Below, piece after piece: positions 1 to 7,231 of a DNA stretch of 41,281 bases; the stretch's first letter is position 1, and every line of letters starts with the position of its first letter. Source of the DNA: an uncultured Pseudorhodobacter sp. (GTDB lineage Bacteria; Pseudomonadota; Alphaproteobacteria; Rhodobacterales; Rhodobacteraceae); the NCBI GenBank assembly GCA_913062925.1, contig CAJXWJ010000029.1, forward strand, positions 1-41,281. The letters run 5' to 3'. A program made the position numbers and the translations under genes. The notes under the pieces were generated by a model. That model did not search any database, was not told the DNA's origin, and saw only the letters and a list, made by a program, of their open reading frames with translations.

Positions 1-320
1 AACAGCGCAATCCAGCCCCCCATCGACGAGCCCACAAGGATCAGCGGGCCTTTGGCCACCCCCGTGATCACCGCAAGCGCGTCTTCAAACCAATCGCCAA
101 TCGCACCGTCTAGGAACGCGCCCTCTGACGCGCCATGGCCGGAATAATCCAGCCGCAAAAACGCGCGACCCTGCGCCTTGGCCCAGGCCTTTAGGTAAAC
201 CGCCTTGGTGCCGGTCATATCCGATTTAAAGCCGCCCAAAAACACCACGCAAGGCCCCTGCCCTGCGGTGAAATCATAGGCAATGCGGCGGCCTTCTGGG
301 GTGGTGATCTGATCAAACAT
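1..320 (-). CDS. alpha/beta hydrolase, N-terminal part only
   Basis: Leftward gene that begins at ATG 320 and runs off the left window edge after about 106 codons. The visible protein has the start of an alpha/beta-hydrolase fold: an early strand followed by FLGGFKSD (residues 27-34), a DYSGHG turn (58-63) and a nucleophile elbow GSSMGG (97-102), whose Ser99 is the expected nucleophile. The Asp and His of the triad lie outside the window. The FKSDMTGTKA stretch resembles ABHD10-like esterases/thioesterases, but the substrate cannot be judged. It is divergent from thrS with a 132-nt intergenic region. The ORF track did not list it because it is open at the edge. Confidence 0.8.
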   Translation of the reverse strand, partial: MFDQITTPEGRRIAYDFTAGQGPCVVFLGGFKSDMTGTKAVYLKAWAKAQGRAFLRLDYSGHGASEGAFLDGAIGDWFEDALAVITGVAKGPLILVGSSMGGWIAL

Positions 321-364
321 GCGCGCGCCTTTCGAAATATCGCCACCAGTCTAGCGCGGCAGAG

Positions 365-393
365 TTGACAAGGCCACGGCCCAGAGGCAAAAC
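365..393 (+). promoter_or_regulatory. candidate sigma70 promoter of thrS
   Basis: A perfect -35 hexamer TTGACA at 365-370 is followed, 17 nt later, by a weak -10 (CAAAAC, 388-393). It lies about 60 nt upstream of the thrS start. The -35 match and spacing support it; the -10 match is poor. Confidence 0.3.
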
Positions 394-452
394 CCCATCA
401 CATAACCCGCAACCGGGCGTTTCGTAGGCGCCAAAACGACGAGGAGGACGAT

Positions 453-2399
453 ATGTCCCAGATTTCCCTGACTTTCCCCGATGGCAATAAGCGTGACTAT
501 GCAGCTGGCGTGACCGCTGCCGAGGTTGCGGCCTCGATTGCGCCCGGTCTGGCAAAGAAGGCGATTTCAGCCTCGGTCAATGGTGCGCATGTCGATCTGC
601 AATGGCCGATCCTGTCGGATGCCATGATCGCCATTCACACGCTGGCCGATGACGAAGTCGCGCTCGAGCTGATCCGTCACGACTGCGCCCATATCATGGC
701 GCGCGCGGTGCAAGAGATCTGGCCAGATGTGAAAGTGACCATTGGCCCGGTGCGCGATTACGGCTGGTTTTACGACTTTGACCGCGCAGAGCCCTTCACC
801 CCCGAAGATCTGGGCGCGATTGAAGCCAAGATGAAGCAGATCATCAACGCCCGCGATCCGGTGAAAACCGAAGTCTGGGACCGCGCCCGCGCCATTGCCT
901 ATTACCAAGAGCGCAACGAGCCCTTCAAGCTGGAGCTGATCAACCGCATCCCCGAGGGCGAGGATCTGCGGATGTATTGGCACGGCGATTGGCAAGATAT
1001 GTGCCGTGGCCCGCATCTGGCCCATACCGGCCAAGTGCCCGCCGATGCCTTCAAGCTGACGCATGTGGCCGGAGCCTATTGGCTGGGCGATGCGACGCGG
1101 CCGATGTTGCAGCGCATCTACGGGCTGGCCTTCAAGAACCGCGACGATCTGAAAGCGCATATGCTGATGCTGGAAGAGGCCGCCAAGCGCGACCACCGCA
1201 AGCTTGGCCGCGAGATGGACCTGTTCCACATTCAAGACGAAGCGCCGGGCATGGTGTTTTGGCACCCCAACGGCTGGACGATCTATCGCCAGTTGGAGGA
1301 TTACATGCGCGGCCGGCAGAAATCTGCGGGCTATAAGGAAATCAAGACACCACAAGTGGTTGACCGCGTGCTGTGGGAGAAATCCGGCCATTGGGAGGCT
1401 TACCGCGAGAATATGTTCATCGTCGAAGTTGACGAAGACGGTGCCAAGGAAAAGCGCATCAACGCGCTGAAGCCAATGAACTGCCCCTGCCATGTGCAGA
1501 TCTTTAACCAAGGCCTGAAGTCCTACCGCGACCTGCCGTTGCGGCTGGCCGAGTTTGGATCCTGCCACCGCTACGAATCCTCGGGCTCGATGCACGGGCT
1601 GATGCGGGTGCGCGGCTTTGTGCAGGACGATGCGCATATCTTCTGCACCGAAGACCAGATCGAACAGGAATGCGCCGATTTCATCGCACTGCTGTCAAGC
1701 GTTTACAAAGACTTGGGCTTTGAGAAATTTGACATCAAACTGTCGACCCGCCCAGATGTGCGCGTCGGGTCGGATGAGGTTTGGGACAAGGCCGAAAACG
1801 CGTTGCGCGCGGCGATCGAGATGCTTGGCCTGCCCTATCAGGTGAATGAAGGTGACGGCGCGTTCTACGGGCCAAAGCTTGACTTCAAACTGACCGACGC
1901 GATTGGGCGCGAATGGCAGTGCGGCACCTTCCAAGCCGACTTTAACCTGCCCAACCGCTTGGATGCCGAATTCGTCGGCGAAGATGGTGCAAAACATCGC
2001 CCAGTGATGCTGCACCGCGCGATCTTGGGATCCTTTGAACGCTTTATCGGCATTCTGATTGAAAACTATGCCGGCAAACTGCCGTTCTGGCTGGCACCGC
2101 GTCAGGTGGTTGTGGCCTCGATCGTCTCGGATGCCGACCCCTTTGTGCATGAGGTCACCAATGCGCTGATCAAAGCCGGGGTGCGGGCAGAAACCGACAC
2201 CCGCAATGAGAAGATCAACTATAAGGTACGCGAGCATTCGGTGGGCAAAGTTCCCGTGATCTTGGCGATTGGCATGAAAGAGGTCGAGGACAGAACTGTT
2301 TCAGTCCGCCGCTTGGGCGACAATCGCACTGAAACAATCACGCTGGATCAGGCAATTGCCGAATTTGGATTTGCGGCACTTCCCCCAAGCCACGGCTAA
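453..2399 (+). CDS. thrS: threonine--tRNA ligase
   Basis: Class II aminoacyl-tRNA synthetase of 648 aa, the usual full length, charging tRNA-Thr in the cytoplasm. In order it has an N-terminal TGS domain (residues 1-60), a second additional (editing) domain, the catalytic core and a C-terminal anticodon-binding domain (about 545-645). The editing-site zinc/catalytic residues are visible as H76, H80, C184 and H188 (HDCAH and MCRGPH). The catalytic zinc ligand Cys344 lies in MNCPCH, and the motif 2-like [11 protein letters not shown] follows. Start ATG 453 has a strong Shine-Dalgarno (AGGAGG) 7 nt upstream. The gene is monocistronic: a hairpin with a T-run follows the stop. There is no sign of a T-box or operator-like leader. 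Confidence 0.98.
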   Translation: MSQISLTFPDGNKRDYAAGVTAAEVAASIAPGLAKKAISASVNGAHVDLQWPILSDAMIAIHTLADDEVALELIRHDCAHIMARAVQEIWPDVKVTIGPVRDYGWFYDFDRAEPFTPEDLGAIEAKMKQIINARDPVKTEVWDRARAIAYYQERNEPFKLELINRIPEGEDLRMYWHGDWQDMCRGPHLAHTGQVPADAFKLTHVAGAYWLGDATRPMLQRIYGLAFKNRDDLKAHMLMLEEAAKRDHRKLGREMDLFHIQDEAPGMVFWHPNGWTIYRQLEDYMRGRQKSAGYKEIKTPQVVDRVLWEKSGHWEAYRENMFIVEVDEDGAKEKRINALKPMNCPCHVQIFNQGLKSYRDLPLRLAEFGSCHRYESSGSMHGLMRVRGFVQDDAHIFCTEDQIEQECADFIALLSSVYKDLGFEKFDIKLSTRPDVRVGSDEVWDKAENALRAAIEMLGLPYQVNEGDGAFYGPKLDFKLTDAIGREWQCGTFQADFNLPNRLDAEFVGEDGAKHRPVMLHRAILGSFERFIGILIENYAGKLPFWLAPRQVVVASIVSDADPFVHEVTNALIKAGVRAETDTRNEKINYKVREHSVGKVPVILAIGMKEVEDRTVSVRRLGDNRTETITLDQAIAEFGFAALPPSHG

Positions 2400-2423
2400 G
2401 AAAATCTCTGTAAAATCAAGCGA

Positions 2424-2451
2424 GGGCGTCGGAGCATTCCGGCGCCCTTTT
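2424..2451 (+). terminator. intrinsic terminator of thrS
   Basis: A 10-bp stem (left arm GGGCGTCGGA, right arm TCCGGCGCCC, one G-U wobble) with a GCAT loop is followed directly by TTTT. It starts 25 nt after the thrS stop and separates thrS from the bufferin operon. Confidence 0.85.
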
Positions 2452-2545
2452 GCTATGGGTTGCGATCACAGGGCAAAGCATCCGGCTCACAGAGGCGTCA
2501 TGCACAGGGGCGTGATTGGCCCGTGAGCCTGCCCACCGCCTAGGT

Positions 2546-2572
2546 TTGACCCTGTCGAAACCGACATAATCA
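2546..2572 (+). promoter_or_regulatory. candidate promoter/operator of the bufferin operon
   Basis: Upstream of bufA lies TTGACC (2546-2551), then a perfect inverted repeat TGTCG-AAAC-CGACA (2553-2566) and TAATCA (2567-2572). The -35/-10 spacing of 15 nt is shorter than for a normal sigma70 promoter, so either an ECF sigma factor or an activator bound at the palindrome is possible. The palindrome sits 23-36 nt before the start codon. Confidence 0.35.
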
Positions 2573-2588
2573 AACAAGGGAACATAAC

Positions 2589-2894
2589 ATGTCTGCACCT
2601 CTGAAAACCTTTGCTGTTGCCGGCGCACTTGCTGCGGCTTTTGCCGCGCATGCCACCACCGCGGCTGCGGCCGATATGGAGAAATGCTTTGGCGTCGCTT
2701 TGGCGGGCCAGAATGACTGCGCGGCAGGGGCTGGCACCACCTGCGCTGGGACTTCGAAAATCGATTATCAAGGCAATGCCTGGAAGTTGGTGCCGGCGGG
2801 CAGCTGCCTGACCATGGAGTTGCCAAAGCTGGAGGACGGCAGCATGCGGATGGGCAGCATGGCAGCGGTCGAGCGCGACCTGCCAAAGATGTGA
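2589..2894 (+). CDS. bufA1: bufferin-type RiPP precursor, DUF2282 (BufA1/GigP-like)
   Basis: Exported precursor of 101 aa. Residues 1-28 form a Sec signal peptide (Ala-rich core, cleavage likely after the AAAA run). The mature part has exactly four cysteines, C33, C44, C52 and C73, in the DUF2282 pattern EKC..., QNDC, TTC, GSC. In this recently described family, central Cys residues are reported to be converted to thiooxazoles by the DUF692 enzyme, and the product binds copper in the periplasm. That chemistry is family knowledge, not visible here. The start has a GGGAA Shine-Dalgarno. The gene is followed by bufB, bufC and bufD on the same strand. The Met-rich C-terminus ([11 protein letters not shown]) could also favour copper binding, which is inference. 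Confidence 0.9.
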   Translation: MSAPLKTFAVAGALAAAFAAHATTAAAADMEKCFGVALAGQNDCAAGAGTTCAGTSKIDYQGNAWKLVPAGSCLTMELPKLEDGSMRMGSMAAVERDLPKM

Positions 2895-2900
2895 TCTGAC

Positions 2901-2956
2901 TTGGGGGGGCTGCGCGCCCCCCCAAACCCCCTGCGGGATATTTGTGCCAAGATGAA
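2901..2956. repeat. intergenic hairpin plus GGGATATTT repeat, copy A
   Basis: A perfect 10-bp stem (arm TTGGGGGGGC, 5-nt loop TGCGC, 2901-2925) is followed by a core CCCCC..GGGATATTT......AGATGAA (2927-2956). The core recurs at 38004-38032, again beside a GC-rich hairpin. Here the element fills the bufA-bufB gap, and its right end merges with the bufB Shine-Dalgarno (GAAAGGA). The hairpin could attenuate read-through or protect the precursor mRNA. Confidence 0.7.
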
Positions 2957-2967
2957 AGGAACGCGCG

Positions 2968-3810
2968 ATGTTGGATCAGAGCAAAGCTTTGCCGCTGCGG
3001 CCCGGTGTGGGCTATAAGCCGCAGCATTTTGCGGCGATTTTGGCCGATGCGGGGGCGGTTGAATGGCTTGAGGTACATGCAGAGAACTATATGGGCGCCG
3101 GCGGGCGGCCGCTTGCGCAACTGCGGCATCTGGCCGAGCGCTTTGCGATCTCGTTGCATGGGGTGGGCTTGTCGATTGGCGGCGAGGCGGCTTTGGATGA
3201 GGCGCATTTGGCGCGGCTGAAGGCATTGTGTGATTGGCTGGAGCCTGCCTGTTTTTCCGAGCATTTGGCTTGGTCGAGCCATGACGGTCACTATCTGAAC
3301 GATCTGTTGCCGCTGCCCTATACCGAGGCGACGCTTGCACGAGTTTGTGATCATATCGACCGCGTGCAGGAGGTTTTGCGGCGGCAGATGCTGTTGGAAA
3401 ACCCCTCGAGCTATCTGGGTTTTGCCGAAACAAGCCTGAGTGAGGTGGCGTTTTTGCGTGCAGTGGTGCAGCGGACAGGCTGCGGGTTGCTGCTGGATGT
3501 GAACAATGTCTATGTCTCGGCGGTAAACCAGGGCTTTGAGGCCGCGGCCTATCTTGCGGATTTTCCGCTGGCGGCGGTGGGGGAGATTCATTTGGGCGGG
3601 CATGGCCAGGACCAGGACGACCAGAGCGCGGTGCTATTGATTGACAGCCATGCCGCTGCGATCGCCGATCCGGTTTGGCAGCTTTTTGCGCAAGTTGTGG
3701 CGCAGGCCGGACCAAGGCCGGTGTTGATCGAATGGGACGCAGATGTGCCTGACTGGGCAGTGTTGCAAGCAGAGGCGGCGCGGGCGGGCGCGGTCATGGC
3801 CGCATCATGA
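2968..3810 (+). CDS. bufB: multinuclear non-heme iron oxidase, DUF692 (BufB)
   Basis: Protein of 280 aa of the DUF692/MNIO family (TIM-barrel iron enzymes related to MbnB), which oxidatively modify Cys residues of peptide precursors in the cytoplasm. Family metal-site signatures are all present: HAENYMG (E39, N40), [10 protein letters not shown] (H64), SEHLAWS (H99), ENPSSY (E144, N145), [10 protein letters not shown] (D177, N179), EIHLGGH (H208, H212), DSH (226-228) and IEWD (E255, D257). The start at 2968 has AAAGGA 7 nt upstream. It lies 73 nt after bufA and overlaps bufC by 4 nt (ATGA). Context makes the bufA product its substrate. Confidence 0.95.
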   Translation: MLDQSKALPLRPGVGYKPQHFAAILADAGAVEWLEVHAENYMGAGGRPLAQLRHLAERFAISLHGVGLSIGGEAALDEAHLARLKALCDWLEPACFSEHLAWSSHDGHYLNDLLPLPYTEATLARVCDHIDRVQEVLRRQMLLENPSSYLGFAETSLSEVAFLRAVVQRTGCGLLLDVNNVYVSAVNQGFEAAAYLADFPLAAVGEIHLGGHGQDQDDQSAVLLIDSHAAAIADPVWQLFAQVVAQAGPRPVLIEWDADVPDWAVLQAEAARAGAVMAAS

Positions 3811-4541
3811 ACCAAGCCGCATTTGCCGCAGCGCTGTTAGATCCGGATTTGCCCCTGCCTTTGGGGGTGGTTGACCCTGCGGGCAGGCCCGCACAAAGGC
3901 GCTTCAATATCTATCGCAACAGCGTCACCCAAGGCTTGGGGGCGGCTTTGGAGACAGGATTTCCGGCGGTTCTGGCCTTGGTTGGGCCCGCGTTTTTTCG
4001 CGCCATGGCGCTGCGCTTTTTGCGCGAGCATCCGCCGCGAGGCCGGATCATGATGCTGTATGGCGCGGAATTTGCCGATTTTATTGCTGGTTTTGCGCCC
4101 GCGCAGGGGCTGGGGTATTTGGCCGATGTGGCATGCTTGGAACAGGCTTTGCGCGAGAGTTATCACGCGGCGGATGCGACAGCTCTGCCAGCGGCGCAGT
4201 TGACACAGATGAGCGAGGCGCAGCTGTTGCAGGCGCGGTTTCGCTTGGCGCCAAGCCTGCGGCTGTTGCGCTCGGACTGGCCCATCGGCTCGATCTGGGC
4301 GGCGGCTTTGGGGTTTGGGCCGCCACCGTCGCAGATGCGCGCCGAGCATGTGATGATTGCGCGCAAGGATTTCGACCCCAAGCCACAGGTCTTGTCCCCA
4401 GAGGCCTATGGCTTTGTGGCGGCGCTGGAGCGGGGCGCGCCCTTGCATCTGGCGCTTGCTCAGGCAGGGCAAGAATTGGACTTGGGGCAGGTTTTGGCGC
4501 TGTTGATTGCCGCCGACGCCCTTGTGGGAGTGTCAGGATGA
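3807..4541 (+). CDS. bufC: DUF2063 partner protein (BufC)
   Basis: Protein of 244 aa. The N-terminus carries the DUF2063 signature [19 protein letters not shown] around residues 31-49, within an all-helical domain that some databases label putative DNA-binding. The C-terminal part (about 145-240) is the region proposed to act as a RiPP recognition element in related clusters. In MNIO pathways this protein partners the DUF692 enzyme and presents the precursor. Its start overlaps the bufB stop and its stop overlaps the bufD start, both as ATGA, which implies translational coupling. The DNA-binding label is probably misleading in this context (inference). Confidence 0.9.
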   Translation: MNQAAFAAALLDPDLPLPLGVVDPAGRPAQRRFNIYRNSVTQGLGAALETGFPAVLALVGPAFFRAMALRFLREHPPRGRIMMLYGAEFADFIAGFAPAQGLGYLADVACLEQALRESYHAADATALPAAQLTQMSEAQLLQARFRLAPSLRLLRSDWPIGSIWAAALGFGPPPSQMRAEHVMIARKDFDPKPQVLSPEAYGFVAALERGAPLHLALAQAGQELDLGQVLALLIAADALVGVSG

Positions 4542-5062
4542 GAGCGCTATTTCAGGCATTGAGCCGCAGCGGCGACTGGGTCTTGCCGACGCTGGCGCGC
4601 GGGGTTTTTGCCGCTGTCTTGGCAGGATATTTCTGGGCCTCGGCGGCGACGAAATTCGCAGGCAATCCGTTTCAGCTTTCGACGGGCGCCTTTGCGCAGA
4701 TCTTTCCGCAAAGTCTAGAGGCGGTGGGCTATGATGCCAGCGCCTTGGCCCTGCCGCTGCATCTGGTGGCGCTGGCGGGGGCTTGGGCAGAGGTGATTTT
4801 GCCGCTGCTATTGCTGATTGGGCTGCTGACGCGGTTGGCGGCTTTGGGGATGATTGGCTTTGTGCTGGTGCAAAGCCTGACAGATGTTTTTGGTCATATG
4901 GCAGATAGCACGACGATTGGCGCTTGGTTTGATCGCAGTTCGGACGCGCTGATTTTGGATCAACGCGCGCTGTGGCTGCTGTTGCTGGCGATTTTGGTGT
5001 TCAAGGGCGCAGGACCGCTGTCAACGGACCGGATGCTGCGCAGGTTTTGGCCAAACCAATAG
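4538..5062 (+). CDS. bufD: DoxX-family membrane protein (BufD)
   Basis: Inner-membrane protein of 174 aa with four hydrophobic helices (about residues 18-38, 74-98, 99-120 and 142-162), typical of DoxX/DoxD. DoxX proteins are the usual last gene of bufferin/gig operons. Their role there is not settled; a redox or quinone-linked function is suggested by relatives. ATG 4538 was chosen because it sits in the ATGA overlap with bufC. The longer open frame upstream runs through bufC in another frame and is not coding. No clear terminator follows. Confidence 0.88.
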   Translation: MRALFQALSRSGDWVLPTLARGVFAAVLAGYFWASAATKFAGNPFQLSTGAFAQIFPQSLEAVGYDASALALPLHLVALAGAWAEVILPLLLLIGLLTRLAALGMIGFVLVQSLTDVFGHMADSTTIGAWFDRSSDALILDQRALWLLLLAILVFKGAGPLSTDRMLRRFWPNQ

Positions 5063-5384
5063 GCAGCACAAAGCTTGAAACGCGCAAAGGAGGGCGAAGA
5101 AAGCGGAGAAATCGCGGCAAGGCAGGCAATGTCTGGCTGATTCTCTGCATGCAGCGAGGCAATTTGGCCCTCAAAAAGCCGATAATCATGGCCAAAACGC
5201 TGCCAATTTGACCTAAAGTCAACCCAGCCTTGCGCATTCTCATCTCTGCTCTTGATTTTCACTTAAGGTTTGGCATGATTTAAGATGTGAAGACAGACTT
5301 TCTGACCGCCGATCAAGGCCCTGAAGGAATGCTGCACGGCCCGTGGCAATGTCGCCTCGGGAGGGTCGAGATGGGAGATGCGGC
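5063..5384. other. 322-nt gene-free region between bufD and the cold-shock gene
   Basis: No convincing ORF is seen here; the small open frames lack ribosome sites and family signatures. The last roughly 100 nt probably form the long 5' leader usual for cold-shock genes. A weak promoter candidate is TTGATT (5252-5257) with CATGAT (5274-5279) at 16-nt spacing. No intrinsic terminator for the bufferin operon was found. Confidence 0.5.
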
Positions 5385-5591
5385 ATGCCTACCGGCACCG
5401 TTAAGTGGTTTAACAGCACCAAGGGCTATGGCTTTATTGCGCCCGACAATGGCGGGAAGGACGTATTTGTCCATATCTCGGCAGTCGAGCGGGCTGGGTT
5501 GAAAGCTCTGAACGACAACCAAAAGATCGGATACGAATTGCAGTCCGGCCGTGACGGCAAGGAATCTGCGGGCGATCTGCGTCTGTTGTAA
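5385..5591 (+). CDS. cold-shock protein, CspA family
   Basis: Small OB-fold protein of 68 aa that binds single-stranded nucleic acid and acts as an RNA chaperone. RNP1 (KGYGFIA, about residues 13-19) and RNP2 (VFVHIS, about 27-32) are intact, as is the N-terminal GTVKWFN. The start ATG 5385 was taken because GGGAG lies 7 nt upstream and the family begins at this Met; the open frame 42 nt longer adds no homology. A perfect hairpin terminator starts 12 nt after the stop. Confidence 0.95.
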   Translation: MPTGTVKWFNSTKGYGFIAPDNGGKDVFVHISAVERAGLKALNDNQKIGYELQSGRDGKESAGDLRLL

Positions 5592-5603
5592 GGCATTCGA
5601 AGG

Positions 5604-5625
5604 CGGCCCCCGCGGGGGCCGTTTT
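5604..5625. terminator. bidirectional terminator between csp and the ArsC-like gene
   Basis: A perfect 9-bp inverted repeat CGGCCCCCG / CGGGGGCCG (5604-5621) is followed on the plus strand by TTTT. The leftward ArsC-like gene ends at 5625, so the same structure could also serve it. Confidence 0.8.
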
Positions 5626-5948
5626 CACAGCAGGGCGGTTTGCACCTTATCGTCCCAGCCAAGGAACCAGCGGCCGTCGGCCTCGATCACTGGGCGTTTC
5701 ATCACGGCCGGTTGGGCTGCGATTTGAGCCTCGGGGTCAGAGACTTTAAGATAGTCGTTAAAGGCGCGGTAGGTGGTGGATTGTTTGTTCACCGCCAAAT
5801 CGCCAAATTCCTGCACGATCTTGTCGATCTCGGCCTCGGACAAAGGCTCTGCGCGCACATCGCGGAATGTCACCTCATGGCCAGCAGCTTGCAAGGCTTT
5901 GATGGCTTTTTTGCAGGTGTCGCAGGTGGGGATGCCGTAGAGGATCAT
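5625..5948 (-). CDS. ArsC/Spx-family thioredoxin-fold reductase (YffB-like)
   Basis: Protein of 107 aa with the ArsC/Spx fold. The redox motif CDTC is at residues 9-12 (IPTCDTCKKA), and the conserved MKRPVIE motif lies near residue 84. The length and the CxxC motif fit the YffB branch, which is thought to be glutathione-linked, rather than a true arsenate reductase; no ars genes are nearby. Its ATG lies 2 nt after the stop of the upstream DUF2177 gene, with AAGG inside that gene, so the two are co-translated. Confidence 0.85.
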   Translation of the reverse strand: MILYGIPTCDTCKKAIKALQAAGHEVTFRDVRAEPLSEAEIDKIVQEFGDLAVNKQSTTYRAFNDYLKVSDPEAQIAAQPAVMKRPVIEADGRWFLGWDDKVQTALL

Positions 5949-5950
5949 GG

Positions 5951-6349
5951 TCAGCCTTTGAAGAACAAACGGGTCAGGGCAACGCCGCCCCAGGCCGAGG
6001 TGGCGGTCAGCACGGTGCCCCAGATCACGTCGGTGGCGACCATGACTGGGGACCAGTCCTTCATAATCGCATAGCTGGTGAATTCATAGGTGCCATAGGC
6101 CATTGCGCCCAGCACGGCGGCGGGCAGCAGCAGGGGCGCACCAGATTTCAGCGCGGGCAGTGAGACCAGATACAAAAGCCCCGCGATATAGGCGAGGTAG
6201 AAGGCCGCCGCGGGGGCCGCGCGCGGGCTGTCAAGCAGGGCCGCCCCGAGATGGCGTTGAAACAGCGGCTGCATGTGCAGGGTCAGCATCACGGCGTCAA
6301 GGATCAGGAAAATCGCTGTGGTGGCAAGGTAGAGCGTCAGGGTTTGCAT
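5951..6349 (-). CDS. DUF2177 family membrane protein
   Basis: Protein of 132 aa with four predicted helices (about residues 5-25, 48-66, 72-92 and 103-128). It carries the family pattern YLATTAIFLILDAVML near the N-terminus and YGTYEFTSYA near residue 86. The function of DUF2177 is unknown. ATG 6349 is preceded by GGAGG 6 nt upstream. It is the first gene of a two-gene leftward unit with the ArsC-like gene. Confidence 0.85.
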   Translation of the reverse strand: MQTLTLYLATTAIFLILDAVMLTLHMQPLFQRHLGAALLDSPRAAPAAAFYLAYIAGLLYLVSLPALKSGAPLLLPAAVLGAMAYGTYEFTSYAIMKDWSPVMVATDVIWGTVLTATSAWGGVALTRLFFKG

Positions 6350-6431
6350 CGGTGGCCTCCGTTTGGCATCAACTTAGGTTATTTTGCAGAAAAAGAAAGT
6401 GGCGTGAGTGCCTGCGCGGGCCGGGCGCGAT

Positions 6432-6470
6432 CAGATTTGCTTTGGGCAAATCTGGCCGAGGTGGCAGATT
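6432..6470. repeat. palindromic element upstream of the RAYT gene
   Basis: A perfect 9-bp inverted repeat with arms CAGATTTGC and GCAAATCTG and a 5-nt loop (6432-6454) is followed 10 nt later by a third CAGATT (6465-6470). It has no T-run. Its sequence differs from the GGTGGGG-type REPs downstream. It may be a second repeat family or an operator; copy number cannot be checked here. Confidence 0.5.
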
Positions 6471-6537
6471 GGACGATCAACCTAAATTTAATCTGCCCGA
6501 AACCATTCTTTAACCATCCCTAGGTTAGGTGGTATTT

Positions 6538-7086
6538 ATGTCAAATTACATTCGCCCAAAACAGCGCGGTGCGACCGTGTTCTTCACGGTGACCTTGGCG
6601 ACGCGCGGAACAGATATTCTGACGCGCGAGATCGAGGCGCTGCGGCAGGCGGTGCGGGCCACACGGGCCGAGCGGCCTTTTGCAATTGATGCTTGGGTTG
6701 TGCTGCCCGACCACATGCATTGCGTTTGGACATTGCCCCAGACGGATAGCGATTTTTCGACCAAGATGGGCGCGATCAAGGCGAGATTTACCAGAGCGGT
6801 CGCCGGTAGGGTGGGGTTCCACCCCACCAATACGGGTGGTTTTTTGAAAGATGGCAACGAAGCGGTGGGGTGGAACCCCACCCTACGGTCAGCCTCGAAA
6901 GTTGCCAAGCAAGACGGGAAGATCTGGCAGCGGCGCTTTTGGGAACACCACATTCGTGACGAGGCGGATTACCGAGCGCATCTTAGGTATTGTTGGATCA
7001 ATCCGGTGAAGCACGGTTTGGTTGAGCATCCCCGCGATTGGCCGTTTTCATCCTGGCACCGCGATGGCTATACAGATTTGATGTAG
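6538..7086 (+). CDS. REP-associated tyrosine transposase (RAYT), with in-frame REP insertion
   Basis: Y1/HUH-type single-strand nuclease of the RAYT (TnpA-REP) group, 182 aa, which typically excises or copies palindromic REP elements. The HUH motif is H59-M60-H61 (LPDHMH). The C-terminal signature WQRRFWEHHIRDE and YRAHLRYCWINPVKHG is complete, with Tyr151 the likely nucleophile or its neighbour. Residues 90-117 (RVGFHPT ... VGWNPTLR) are translated from two inverted REPs lodged in frame in the variable loop before the WQRRFWEH block. ATG 6538 is preferred over GTG 6529 for its AGG spacing. The stop TAG is itself part of a downstream REP. No terminal repeats of an IS are seen, so this is probably a domesticated, non-mobile gene. 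Confidence 0.9.
   Translation: MSNYIRPKQRGATVFFTVTLATRGTDILTREIEALRQAVRATRAERPFAIDAWVVLPDHMHCVWTLPQTDSDFSTKMGAIKARFTRAVAGRVGFHPTNTGGFLKDGNEAVGWNPTLRSASKVAKQDGKIWQRRFWEHHIRDEADYRAHLRYCWINPVKHGLVEHPRDWPFSSWHRDGYTDLM
6806..6886. repeat. REP pair (BIME-like) inside the RAYT gene
   Basis: Two oppositely oriented palindromes lie 35 nt apart. The first is GGTGGGGT-TCC-ACCCCACC (6810-6828), preceded by GTAG. The second is GGTGGGGT-GGA-ACCCCACC (6864-6882), followed by CTAC. Each is a perfect 8-bp stem with a 3-nt loop, and together they form the inverted-pair layout of bacterial interspersed mosaic elements. They keep the host frame open and are translated as VGFHPT and VGWNPT. Confidence 0.9.
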
Positions 7087-7148
7087 GGTGGGGTTTTACC
7101 CCACCGTGGTTTGGATGAATTAAGTGGTGGGGTAGAACCCCACCCTAC
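7083..7148. repeat. REP pair (BIME-like) downstream of the RAYT gene
   Basis: The same layout as the internal pair: GGTGGGGT-TTT-ACCCCACC (7087-7105), preceded by GTAG, and GGTGGGGT-AGA-ACCCCACC (7126-7144), followed by CTAC, 20 nt apart. The leading TAG at 7084-7086 is the stop codon of the RAYT gene. The arms are identical to the internal copies and only the loops differ. Confidence 0.9.
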
Positions 7149-7178
7149 GCTACTTCAATCTCATAACGAAGAGCGACA

Positions 7179-7200
7179 GCCCGCGCAGGGTTGCGCGGGC
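7179..7200. terminator. hairpin downstream of thyX
   Basis: A perfect 9-bp stem (arm GCCCGCGCA, loop GGGT) lies 31 nt beyond the thyX stop on the minus strand. A T-rich but interrupted tract (TGTCGCTCTT) follows it in that direction. It is a likely transcription end, though not a canonical T-run terminator. Confidence 0.5.
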
Positions 7201-7231
7201 GTTGTCTCACCAGCAGAGCTGGGGCCACGCC

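Noticed and set aside
2416-3715. Leftward open frames of 395 and 315 aa over the bufferin genes
   Set aside because: They are antisense to bufA and bufB, cross the thrS terminator and contain low-complexity Pro/Arg/Gln translation.
4133-4537. N-terminal 135-residue extension of the DoxX protein
   Set aside because: It is out of frame with bufC, which is clearly coding here; the ATGA overlap at 4538 gives the right start.
5625-5948. Arsenate reductase in an arsenic-resistance operon
   Set aside because: The CxxC motif and length fit the YffB/Spx-like branch, and no arsR, arsB or acr3 is adjacent.
6538-7148. Complete insertion sequence or IS200/IS605 element
   Set aside because: No transposon ends, no TnpB, and the conserved C-terminal signature is that of the single-copy RAYT group.
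6806-7148. CRISPR array
   Set aside because: There are only four short palindromes in inverted pairs with unequal spacing; no direct repeats with uniform spacers and no cas genes.
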